Assembly: GCA_037501455.1 (NCBI GenBank)
Contig: CM074855.1
Span: 53,265,001 to 53,329,000 of the forward strand
Direction of reading: 5' to 3'
Origin: Lantana camara
Taxonomy: Eukaryota > Streptophyta > Magnoliopsida > Lamiales > Verbenaceae
DNA length: 64,000 nucleotides
Positions 20,913 to 31,679 of this stretch are shown here, piece after piece. The number at the start of each line of letters is the position of its first letter. The stretch's first letter is position 1. A program made the position numbers and the translations under genes. The notes beneath the pieces are model-generated. The model saw only the letters and a program-made list of their open reading frames with translations. It ran no database searches and was not told where the DNA came from.

Positions 20913-23900
20913 TGTAACACCCCAAGCGGTGGGGCATCACACCCCCGTACTATGGCCCGACACGTATACGAAATGGAAGGTCCGCACACGCACCAAGTCA
21001 CAGCGAACGGGTGACAAACAAAAACACACGCACTAGCTAGGCGGTATCTAACCCTGTACAAAAGAAAATATGTAAAACATGACAGCGGAAGTAGCACGAA
21101 ATGCCAACTTACAAAAACTTTTACACATCAAGCATACAACGTAGTACATACATCAGAATCAAATACACGGGTTCAACTAGTGCAGCAACCTGTCCTAACC
21201 TGTCCCGAGCAATCATATATTCACAACGGGTTCAACTAATCCGAACACCTGTCCTAACCTGTCCCGAATTCCATAATTTCAAATTATAAATACAACCCTG
21301 CACAAACATATCTTAAATATCATTTACAAATCATAAACCAAAGCCAGAACTTAGTAAACATAAGCAGACGGACACAGACTCGACAGACCCGACACACAGC
21401 CGCCTAGCACGAACTCCAACAACCTCCAAAGCAAAGCCTGCGAACTAAAACATAAAAGGGGAGGGGTCAGTCCAAGGACTGAGCGAGGGGCTAACACACG
21501 CACACTATACATATATATAGAGCACAGCACATAGAAGAAGCGACATTCGTGAACCCGGGGTTAGTTTTTTGCACGCCAAAATGGTTTCCCGTGATAGTAT
21601 ACTTATAGGGGTTTAAAACCAAACAAACAAATATTAACTCAAACGTTCTTAAACATAAGTTCAGATTCATGCAGACTTAACACATATATCGTAACATATC
21701 TTATTAGCTTAAAAGTATATCAATTTTTATCTTAATTTACGAATCTACCCCCGTTTCACGAACTTATAACAGACGGACAGACAGAACACACTTACTCAAA
21801 TCGAAGCAAAACTCATAAATCAATCCCACCTGCACACCATTGGGAAAGAGAGGTGCCCCTCTCAACCCACCACAGAACGAAACATGTGAACCGGAGGATC
21901 CCGCCCGGTTCCTTCGACGGCCAGCCAAAATGCGCTCCATCGGCATAGGAGAACTAAGTCCCCCGTTGGTGGAGAAGTGCACAGGGGTCGTAACCGGCGA
22001 CCCCAATGGTCGTCCCGGGTCTCCCTTACCCACAATCTCCAGGGCCCATCACATATAAACAGACATATATCGGAAACTTATCTTGCCACACACAGACAGA
22101 CAGACATATCTCATGCATATCGTGCTTATCATATCACACGTACATATCACGCAGACTGATCTCGAAATCATAATAGAACTGAGACAAAGCATACATAGGC
22201 TCATACATAGCGTTTCGTACTTTTCCAATCAAATCATATGACAAAACCAGCAAAATACGTACTTCGCACATATCTACATATACATAAGGCTTATAAACCG
22301 CATGCATTCGAAAACGAGCACGTTTCAATAGGGTATAACTATATCCTAACCTCACCTGGCACCAAACACAGCCGAACACAAAGCAGAAGGTCCACCCCGG
22401 AACCTGCACGACTCACTTGTCACCACCCCGGGTGCACCTGTACCAACTGAACACACCAAATACAGCACAGAACTCAGACTCAGACTCAGACAACTATACA
22501 AAGACGCACGGCACATGCTCAAGCACTTAAGAAATGAAATCACATAAGCAGAGTTCACATAAATTATATGCAAAACAAAACATTAAGGCATGTTCATGTG
22601 CATAATTAATGCAAATAACGAAATTAAAGACAAAACACTTCATATCATTTCATATCAATTCCTTTAATACCTAACAAATTCAATTAACAAAGTTCAGACA
22701 ATTCATATCGCATTTCATACAAATTCACGTAGCTGACAAATCAAATAAATCATAATAGCTTGTTTCATATTTCATTATTAAGGTCTATTAATTCAATTTA
22801 AACAAATTCCTACTTTACTCAAAATTTACACAAACACCCCCTCTAGAGCAACCAAGTAGCAAAATCAACAAGTCGGGGGTTCAATTTACAAATCAAATTA
22901 TCCAAATAATTCAAATTATAATTCATACAAGTTTTCATACACATTGGAGCACAAATAAATCAGTAATTCAAGCTTTCATATATCATACAATTCACAATTT
23001 CCATTTCATAGTTCATACAAAGCCGAATTTACAATTAAAACAATTAACGAAAATAAATACAATAACTTCGAAAATTCATATAAAATCAACCGAACATCCG
23101 ATTGACGAACGGAAAGTGGCGTTGGACTCACCACGACGAGAGGAACTTGCTGCCCAAAGGGCGTCGGAATGCCGCCCCCGGAACCAATCGGACCGCCACG
23201 TGCCGCCGCCGGACCACCACCTCCGGTGGTCGGAAAATTCCCCGGAAGGACAGAAACGTACGCCTCGGCCTGCTTGACAAAAACCCTCAACCAATTTCAG
23301 AAAATTCCAAACACACGGGACTTCGTTAACGAAAAACCGAACTTAAATCCTAACACGAAAACTGAAATTAAACGCAAACCGCTAAACGAAAATAAAATCC
23401 GGACATACCGTTGGAAAGCCCGTAACGAGCCCTACAAAAGCCCCCAAGCCAACCGCCGGAAAAGTCACCGGAAAATCGGACCGCCGGTCCAGACCGGTCC
23501 GCCACCGGTTCGCCGCCGCCGGCCGGTTCTCGGGTTGGGGCCAACGCCAACCGCTACGTTTCGATATTCTGAGCAACTTCCGTGAAGTAACCACCACCAA
23601 AAGCCCACCGGAAGAGGGCCAAATCCGACGCCAAACGTCCGTCGGTGCGCCACTCGCCGGAACCGCCACCTACGCCGCGATTCGTCCCAATCTGATGCCG
23701 GAAATGGATTCAGGAGGTCGAAAACATCCGGAAACCACCAAACCCCGTCGGAAACAGTCGCCGAAAAGCGGCGAAACACGCCGCTACAGTAAGCGCCGCC
23801 GCCGCCGCGAGCTTCAGGCGGCGCGTGCGGCCTCCTCGCCGCCCCGATGGCGGTGCCGCTTGTCCAGAAAGACACGCCGGAAGCCCCTTTACCTGGCCTG

Positions 23901-24542
23901 GGGGCGCGTGTCACCGGAGGGTGGCCGGAAACCGCCGCAAATGGGCGGCGAAGTGGCGGCTCCGCCACCCCTCCTCCGCTGCGTCTGAAATCGGCCGAAA
24001 ACTCCACCACCGCTCATCGGTTGGTCGAGTTCTTGGTACGGTTGTGACCGCATCGTCGAGCTCGTCAAAATGGACTAGTGGTTCGTTGAAATCCGTCGAG
24101 AAACGGGCAAGTTTGGACATGTGTGTGAAAACACACCTTCGAGTGTGTGTGAGTGTGTCGTGAGAGAGGAGAGAGAAGCGGGAGAAGAGAGAGAGCTGCT
24201 GCAGCTGGAGTTTGGCACGAAAAACGATGAAGATAGATATTTAACCCGGACCTCGCACGAAGAAACGATCGGTAGAAAGCGCTAACGACGTCAGAATTGG
24301 GCAAACTCAGAGTCTACGGACTCGTTTCGCTGCCCTAAACGCGTTAAAGGGGTCAAAGAGGTCAAAATCTCGAACGAACGAGAAGTGACCGAAAAACACC
24401 TAAAAAGAGAAAATTGCAAACAAGCCCCTAAACTCTTAAAGAGTTCAAAATAGGGTCGTGCAAAGTACAAAATCACATAATTACACACATAAGAAGGTTT
24501 AAAAGTGACGTACCTTATTTATAGGACGAACGGGATGTTACA
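20913..24542 (-). repeat. Element D 3' LTR (left copy)
   Basis: On the minus strand it runs from TGTAACATCCCGTTCG at 24542 to GGGGTGTTACA at 20913. Splice-like sites are an acceptor GTTGGTACAG (22438), an 82-nt 'exon' 22356-22437, a donor CAG/GTGAGG (22355) and an acceptor TCGCAG (21438), giving 918 nt. Positions 23140-24150 are strongly GC- and CpG-rich, with long chance frames on both strands (up to 181 codons). A CT-rich run at 24130-24200 lies near the probable start of transcription. A TATA-like GTTAAATATC lies at about 24237-24246. Confidence 0.93.
21399..21482 (-). promoter_or_regulatory. Branch-point hairpin, acceptor-like site and GCTAGGCGGC (D, left LTR)
   Basis: Minus strand: TCAGTC (complement of 21477-21482) pairs with GACTGA (complement of 21467-21472). 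CTGAC lies 29 nt before TCGCAG (21438), and GCTAGGCGGC is at 21399-21408. Confidence 0.6.
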
Positions 24543-24556
24543 AACTTCCCCCCTTC
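24543..24556 (-). other. Element D polypurine tract
   Basis: On the minus strand GAAGGGGGGAAGTT lies directly before the 3' LTR. A 7-bp inverted repeat, GGACCTG with CAGGTCC, follows at 24561-24578. Confidence 0.85.
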
Positions 24557-24829
24557 AAAAGGACCTGTCCTCAGGTCCCACTGCTGAGTCGAAGAGCTTC
24601 GATCTAGACTACTTCAATCAATCTCTCAAAAATTGTATAGTCGTAGCCCTGGTTGTGAAGTTTACCCCTTTGATAGCGTCATCTTCCATCAGGGTTTGGT
24701 AGCCACAGAGATCTGTCTGAACACTTCATTCAATCACCCCTAGGTCACTGCATTCCAAGCTCGCCCCGTCACATCCTCATCGCTTATTGGCTGTTGTCAG
24801 GCCACCCACAACGCAACGGCAACAAACAA

Positions 24830-25200
24830 GAGAGAATCCCATCTCTCAACACGCAAGTTAGAGCACCCCGTCTCTCGACACACAAAAGAGAAAACCCCGT
24901 TTCTCAGGCACAGAATTGAGAGAACCCCGTCTCTCAAACACAGCATCGAGAGAACCCCGTCTCTCAACCTAAGTCTGATAAATTCCACATCTCTCAGACA
25001 ATCTAGTTTGAGAAAATTCGGCATTTCTCAAACCCTAAATCCAAGGGAATCCAGCAACCCTCGAATACCTAAGAACAAGAGAATCCAGCATCTCTTGTAC
25101 ACAAAACTCAGAAAGAATCCAACATCTTTCTACCATACAAATAGGGAGAATCCCACATCTCCCTAACACATAAATAGAGAGAGATCTCAACAACTCTCTA
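24830..25200. repeat. Tandem array of twelve hairpin units with covarying stems
   Basis: Units recur every 28-37 bp. Each is an inverted repeat around a 6-12 nt loop of the type ACCCCG, ATCCCACA or ATCCAGCA. Stems (plus strand) are GAGAGA/TCTCTC (24830), a degraded one (24861), GAGAAA/TTTCTC (24888), TTGAGAGA/TCTCTCAA (24916), GAGAGA/TCTCTC (24948), GTCTGATA/TCTCAGAC with one mismatch (24973), GTTTGAGAAA/TTTCTCAAAC (25006), AGGG/CCCT (25044), ACAAGAGA/TCTCTTGT (25075), AGAAAGA/TCTTTCT (25110), TAGGGAGA/TCTCCCTA (25142) and TAGAGAG/CTCTCTA (25175). The stems differ in sequence yet keep pairing. The array lies in the interior of D, on the polypurine-tract side. Confidence 0.9.
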
Positions 25201-25201
25201 G

Positions 25202-25267
25202 CACACAAGTCCACTTACTCAGCAATCAAACTAACACACAAGTCCACTTACTCAGTAATCAAACTAA
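25202..25267. repeat. Two copies of a 33-bp direct repeat
   Basis: Units 25202-25234 and 25235-25267 begin CACACAAGTCCACTTACTC and differ at one base. They abut the hairpin array but are not hairpins themselves. Confidence 0.9.
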
Positions 25268-27048
25268 CACACATTGAAGCAAACACTAGACGCAAAACAG
25301 GTGATGCATGTTTAGTGTACCTTATCACAACTGATATCGGTGTCCCTGGAGTATAGACTCGTCATCCATGCTCAACTCAAGGGGGATATCGCGATGGAAT
25401 CTCTGTAAAATAAGATTACAATATGTATATGCATGAAAGGGGTAATGGGCGATCAAGAACAATAAACATAGAGGCACAAATAATTTACACAAGCATGCAA
25501 TCCAATCAGCTTGGCAAGTGTTCACAAACATCAGAAAACTTTAAATTACGAAATTATATCAATTAGTCACGTTATTACACACGTTGTCACACACGTCAAA
25601 CAAATAAAATATAATTACTTATACGATGCATGTGTGCAAAAGCCATGAATGTTTAATGTACCGTTCACCGTGGCAATGAAGTCGTGGTTGACAATTTCTT
25701 TAACTTGAAAGGATAATCAAATCCTTAACTGGCCGTAGTTCCAACTTCCCATTTTGCATTCTTTGGTATTTCCTCGCATTCTCTGGTTCAAAAGGGTCTC
25801 GAACCGTTTCAATTAGTTTTCGGAGCCAAGTGATCCGTAGGGTTTCCCGAAGTCCCGATAAAATTCTCGAGAAATAGAATTTGCTGCCTCCATCAACGGT
25901 AAGGTCTCTTATAACGTTCGTGAAGGGATCAATGAAGAATCCTTAATCAGTCTCACTTTGCTACAGTCATTATAACTGCTGCTCCCGTCCTCGTAATTTG
26001 GCGAGGTTAGCTTTCAAAAACATTGCCACGAAATTCCTTATTTTAGAGTTTTCCTTTTTTCCTTAGTACAGTGTAACTACTCTTGTTGATGTCTTTAAAA
26101 TAGTCTGACCCTTCCCTTGAATGACTCTGAATGGTACAAATACTTCGATTTCTTCGTTGCTACCTCACGCCATCCAGAGTTAAAAATCCTGGTGTTCTTG
26201 TAAAGCGTGTTACTCCCGAGCACCTCTATATAGTTAGGTACAAATCCCAAAGGCACCTCGATAATCAAAAGATCTAATATCTCTCTCGTATTCGAGTATC
26301 TTCTTTTATCCACCCAATATCCTGGCTGTGCTAGCTCGATCATTCACCATCTGGTCAACCCCTGTTCGAATTCCAATGAGGCTTCAACTAAGACAGCACT
26401 TGGTGAATCAGATAGATGACCACCTAAAATACAGTCACGATTCTAATGCATGTGGGGTTAGGGATGGGAATGGCATACACTCATTAATCAGCAAGAAAAG
26501 CAATCGAGCACGTAGGACAAAAAGATCAGAATAATTATAATTTAATCCAATACATGATGCATGTGCTACGAATGCAGAATACCTGTTTCCATTATATTAG
26601 CATCAAGCCCTGATTGATTTCTTGTAGAGATTGTTTGCTCCAAGTAGTCAAAAGATGGAAGTCTCAAATCCACTTTCATAAATTTATAGAAGTGGGAGGC
26701 GTTGTCACGATCAATTATAATTTTGATGCCAAGGAGTAACCCTACAATTCACAACTTGAATAAATATTTATGCATGGAAGTTAGTGAGTGGATATGTCAA
26801 GTAATGAAAACAATTAAGAGCACCTACTAAATGCAGATGCAACACATAATTTACAAAAATTTAAGGCATAACAATGATAATTTTATAAAAACCGTAATCA
26901 TAGTGTGCACACAATCACATAATCTCAGACAAATTCATACAAAGAAGTCAATATTTCACATTAAACGAATGCAATGCACAGTTATTCTTATGCCGTACGA
27001 CCTAAGCCGACACGACACGACTCCAGAGCACCGGTTTTGAACCTGGTA
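25268..27048 (-). other. Element D interior, no recognisable genes
   Basis: 1.8 kb of moderately AT-rich sequence. The longest frame, 82 codons at 26095-26343 on the minus strand, has no motif that I recognise. A minus-strand stretch near 26000 (complement of AATTACGAGGACGGGAG) faintly resembles the region after pol in gypsy elements. That would fit descent from a coding element by deletion, but it is weak. Confidence 0.6.
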
Positions 27049-27060
27049 GCTCTGATACCA
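27049..27060 (-). other. Element D primer binding site (initiator tRNA-Met)
   Basis: The plus strand reads GCTCTGATACCA, so the minus strand has TGGTATCAGAGC. It is separated by seven bases from the 5' LTR at 27068. Confidence 0.92.
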
Positions 27061-27067
27061 CTCAAGA

Positions 27068-30000
27068 TGTAACACCCCAAGCGGTGGGGCATCACACCCC
27101 CGCACTATGGCCCGACACGTATACGAAATGGAAGGTCCGTACACGCACCAAGTCACAGCGAACGGGTGACAAACAAAAACACACGCACTAGCTAGGCGGT
27201 ATCTAACCCTGTACAAAAGAAAATATGTAAAACATGACAGCGGAAGTAGCACGAAATGCCAACTTACAAAAACTTTTACACATCAGACATACAACGCAGT
27301 GCATACATCAGAATCAAATACACGGGTTCAACTAGTGCAGCAACCTGTCCTAACCTGTCTCGAGCAATCATATATTCACAACGGGTTCAACTAATCCGAA
27401 CACCTGTCCTAACCTGTCCCGAATTCCATAATTTCAAATTATAAATACAACCCTGCACAAACATATCTTAAATATCATTTACAAATCATAAACCAGAGCC
27501 AGAACTTAATAAACATAAGCAGACTGACACAGACTCGACAGACCCGACACACAGCCGCCTAGCACGAACTCCAACAACCTCCAAAGCAAAGCCTGCGAAC
27601 TAAAACATAAAAGGGGAGGGGTCAGTCCAAGGACTGAGCGAGGGGCTAACACACGCACACTATACATATATATAGAGCACAGCACATAGAAGAAGCGACA
27701 TTCGTGAACCCGGGGTTAGTTTTTTGCACGCCAAAATGGTTTCCTGTGATAGTATACTTATAGGGGTTTAAAACCAAACAAACAAATCTTAACTCAAACG
27801 TTCTTAAACATAAGTTCAGATTCATGCAGACTTAACACACATATCGTAACATATCTTATTAGCTTAAAAGTATATCAATTTTTATCTTAATTTACGAATC
27901 TACCCCCGTTTCACGAACTTATAACAGACGGACAGACAGAACACACTTACTCAAATCGAAGCAAAACTCATAAATCAATCCCACCTGCACACCATTGGGG
28001 AAGAGAGGTGCCCCTCTCAACCCACCACAGAACGAAACATGTGAACCGGAGGATCCCGCCCGGTTCCTTCGACGGCCAGCCAAAATGCGCTCCGTCGGCA
28101 TAGGAGAACTAAGTCCCCCGTTGGTGGAGAAGTGCACAGGGGTCGTAACCGGCGACCCCAATGGTCGTCCCGGGTCTCCCTTACCCACAATCTCCAGGGC
28201 CCATCACATATAAACAGACATATATTGGAAACTTATCTTGCCACACACAGACAGACAGACATATCTCATGCATATCGTGCTTATCATATCACACGTACAT
28301 ATCACGCAGACTGATCTCGAAATCATAATAGAACTGAGACAAAGCATACATAGGCTCATACATAGCGTTTCGTACTTTTCCAATCAAATCATATGACAAA
28401 ACCAGCAAAATACGTACTTCGCACATATCTACATATACATAAGGCTTATAAACCGCATGCATTCGAAAACGAGCACGTTTCAATAGGGTATAACTATATC
28501 CTAACCTCACCTGGCACCAAACACAGCCGAGCACAAAGCAGAAGGTCCACCCCGGAACCTGCACGACTCACTTGTCACCACCCCGGGTGCACCTGTACCA
28601 ACTGAACACACCAAATACAGCACAGAACTCAGACTCAGACTCAGACAACTATACAAAGACGCACGGCACATGCTCAAGCACTTAAGAAATGAAATCACAT
28701 AAGCAGAGTTCACATAAATTATATGCAAAACAAAACATTAAGGCATGTTCATGTGCATAATTAATGCAAATAACGAAATTAAAGACAAAACACTTCATAT
28801 CATTTCATATCAATTCCTTTAATACCTAACAAATTCAATTAACAAAGTTCAGACAATTCATATCGCATTTCATACAAATTCACGTAGCTGACAAATCAAA
28901 TAAATCATAATAGCTTGTTTCATATTTCATTATTAAGGTCTATTAATTCAATTTAAACAAATTCCTACTTTACTCAAAATTTACACAAACACCCCCTCTA
29001 GAGCAACCAAGTAGCAAAATCAACAAGTCGGGGGTTCAATTTACAAATCAAATTATCCAAATATTTCAAATTATAATTCATACAAGTTTTCATACACATT
29101 GGAGCACAAATAAATCAGTAATTCAAGCTTTCATATAACATACAATTCACAATTTCCATTTCATAGTTCATACAAAGCCGAATTTACAATTAAAACAATT
29201 AACGAAAATAAATACAATAACTTCGAAAATTCATATAAAATCAACCGAACATCCGATTGACGAACGGAAAGTGGCGTTGGACTCATCACGACGAGAGGAA
29301 CTTGCTGCCCAAAGGGCGTCGGAATGCCGCCCCCGGAACCAATCGGACCGCCACGTGCCGCCGCCGGACCACCACCTCCGGTGGTCGGAAAATTCCCCGG
29401 AAGGACAAAAACGTACGCCTCGGCCTGCTTGACAAAAACCCTCAACCAATTTCAGAAAATTCCGAACACACGGGACTTCGTTAACGAAAAACCGAACTTA
29501 AATCCTAACACGAAAACTGAAATTAAACGCAAACCGCTAAACGAAAATAAAATCCGGACATACCGTTGGAAAGCCCGTAACGAGCCCTACAAAAGCCCCC
29601 AAGCCAACCGCCGGAAAAGTCGCCGGAAAATCGGACCGCCGGTCCAGACCGGTCCGCCACCGGTTCGCCGCCGCCGGCCGGTTCTCGGGTTGGGGCCAAC
29701 GCCATCCGCTACGTTTCGATATTCTGAGCAACTTCCGTGAAGGAACCACCACCAAAAGCCCACCGGAAGAGGGCCAAATCCGACGCCAAACGTCCGCCGG
29801 TCGCCACTTGCCGGAACCGCCACCTACGCCGCGATTCGTCCCAATCTGATGCCGAAAATGGATTCAGGAGGTCAAAAACATTCGGAAACCACCAAACCCC
29901 GTCGGAAACAGTCGCCGGAAAGCGGCGAAACACGCCGCTACAGTAACCGCCGCCGCCGCCGCGAGCTTCAGGCGGCGCGTGCGGCCTCCTCGCCGCCCCG

Positions 30001-30696
30001 ATGGCGGTGCCGCTTGTCCAGAAAGACACGCCGGAAGCCCCTTTACCTGGCCTGGGGGCGCGTGTCACCGGAGGGTGGCCGGAAACCGCCGCAAATGGGC
30101 GGCGAAGTGGCGGCTCCGCCACCCCTCCTCCGCTGCGTCTGAAATCGGCCGAAAACTCCACCACCGCTCGTCGGTTGGTCGAGTTCTTGGTACGGTTGTG
30201 ACCGCGTCGTCGAGCTCGTCGAAATGGACTAGTGGTTCGTCGAAATCCGTCGAGAAACGGGCAAGTTTGGACGTGTGTGTGAAAACACACCTTCGAGTGT
30301 GTGTGAGTGTGTCGTGAGAGAGGAGAGAGAAGCGGGAGAAGAGAGAGAGCTGCTGCAGCTGGAGTTTGGCACGAAAAACGATGAAGATAGATATTTAACC
30401 CGGACCTCGCACGAAGAAACGATCGGTAGAAAGGGCTAACGACATCAGAATTGGGCAAACTCAGAGTCTACGGACTCGTTTCGCTGCCCTAAACGCGTTA
30501 AAAGGGTCAAAGAGGTCAAAATCTCGAATGAACGAGAAGTGACCGAAGAACACCTAAAAAGAGAAAATTGCAAACAAGCCCCTAAACTATTAAAGAGTTC
30601 AAAATAGGGCCGTGCAAAGCACAAAATCACATAATTACACACATAAGAAGGTTTAAAAGTGACGTACCTTATTTATAGGACGAACGGGATGTTACA
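27068..30696 (-). repeat. Element D 5' LTR (right copy)
   Basis: Near-identical to the left copy. Splice-like sites are an acceptor at 28593, an 82-nt 'exon' 28511-28592, a donor CAG/GTGAGG at 28510 and an acceptor TCGCAG at 27593, again 918 nt apart. The hairpin TCAGTC/GACTGA is at 27622-27637 and GCTAGGCGGC at 27554-27563. The GC-rich part lies at 29300-30310. A 249-codon minus-strand frame there (29709-30458) is not conserved in the left copy, where it is interrupted, and is taken as chance. Confidence 0.93.
27554..27637 (-). promoter_or_regulatory. Branch-point hairpin and acceptor-like site (D, right LTR)
   Basis: Minus strand: a TCAGTC/GACTGA hairpin (27622-27637), CTGAC, the acceptor TCGCAG at 27593 and GCTAGGCGGC at 27554-27563. 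Confidence 0.6.
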
Positions 30697-30701
30697 TAAG
30701 T

Positions 30702-31679
30702 GAAGACCCCTCGAAATGTTAGGGAGGGAAATCTCAATTGAAGATGTAATAGAGATAGGGCTCGTATTTTGTTACTGCGTTCCCTTATGTGATTTAAACT
30801 GTTTATGTGGCATGTATGTTAAAACTTGTGATTGTGGAGTGGCTGCCACATATCACGCATAAGATAGGTAGAACCCATGATCATCACATGTTAGTATCAT
30901 GCTAGGACATGTTATCTGCTAAGTGCTTGTGTGAAATGCATTTAAGTTGTACTTGCATTAATCAAGACTAATTAAAATTGGATAACATATATGTTGGTAA
31001 GGTTGAACCGGACAACTCTCCGGTTGATTCAAAAATTCCCGTTAAATATTAAGCTAATTTCGAACAATAGGTATTTAATTCGAGGTGTAAATTTTGAATT
31101 AAATTCCTAGCATTCCATCAATAGGTTTTAAGTTTAGTAAGTGAAGCTAGTTATTGTCCGCGAGTCGTGGGATAGCTAGTGGAGCTTATTAGTTCTTAGT
31201 TACCTAATTGATCATTTTAAATGATCAATATTTCGTGGTCAATTTTGGCAAGGGCGATGTCCGCGATTCGTGGGCCGTTCGCACTAAGTTTTGATCATGA
31301 TCTTATGATTGATGGGTCTAGCTTAACGCCTAAGTAAATATGGATGTCGCACAAGTCGTGGGTCCATATTGAAAGATAGGTGATGCAAAACAATTACTAA
31401 CAGTTCTAAAGGTGTTAGAATTGGTAAGTTGTACCTACCTAGGGTTTTACTTAGAATGTCCGCGAGTTGTAGGTTCGAGGTAAAATGCTTAGGATCTTAG
31501 TACCCATTGGGAAATGTGTTCCTCTTAGATCTTTGGGAATTATAGATCTTTGAAAAACAGTGGGAGCTACATTAGATTAAAGACCTTATCTTTTGTATAT
31601 CGTTATAATTCAGCATGGTCACTAGTTCTCTGTTTTACCATTTAGGTCGTAGATTCTGTGATTCTCTACGTGTTTTGAA
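30702..31679 (+). other. Copia leader, part after element D
   Basis: Non-coding and rich in inverted repeats. AACCGG pairs with CCGGTT near 31004-31024, and AGGTATTTAATTC pairs with GAATTAAATTCCT at about 31069-31108. Four larger hairpins with a shared core follow (separate entry). It leads into the gag ATG at 31680. Confidence 0.7.
31130..31530 (+). repeat. Four leader hairpins sharing the apical core TGTCCGCGAGTCGTGGG
   Basis: Core copies lie at 31155-31171, 31258-31274 (one base changed), 31345-31362 (diverged) and 31457-31473 (TTGTAGG ending). Each core sits between arms that can pair, and the arms differ from copy to copy. They are CTAGTTAT with ATAGCTAG plus outer TAGTAAG with TTATTA (unit 1); GCGA with TCGC plus outer TGGTCAA with TTGATCA (unit 2); AATATGGA with TCCATATT (unit 3); and TTTTAC with GTAAAA plus outer GTAC with GTAC (unit 4). 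A structured RNA leader is the simplest reading. Confidence 0.75.

Larger units (their letters stand above)
20913..30696 (-). mobile_element. Element D: non-autonomous gypsy-type LTR element without coding capacity
   Basis: Flanked by the duplication TAAGT (20908-20912 and 30697-30701). The minus orientation is shown by the primer site at 27049-27060 and the polypurine tract at 24543-24556. The two LTRs are 3,630 and 3,629 bp and differ by roughly 1%. The interior is only about 2.5 kb and contains no gag or pol that I can recognise. Large LTRs with a short non-coding interior fit the class called LARD. Its start TGTAACATCCCG and end match those of H and J, so a related coding element probably supplied its proteins. 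Confidence 0.9.

Noticed and set aside
24830..25267. CRISPR-like array of regularly spaced repeats
   Set aside because: The sequence is a plant retrotransposon. The repeats are diverged hairpins with no unique spacers of constant size and no cas genes.
26095..26343. An 82-codon frame in the interior of D as a possible gag remnant
   Set aside because: I could not match it to any gag or pol motif, and it lacks a zinc knuckle or catalytic signature.
29709..30458. A 249-codon minus-strand frame in the D right LTR, and long frames on both strands of the GC-rich part
   Set aside because: The left LTR copy has the frame interrupted. Overlapping frames on both strands are expected in GC-rich DNA. 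No domain or motif is recognisable.
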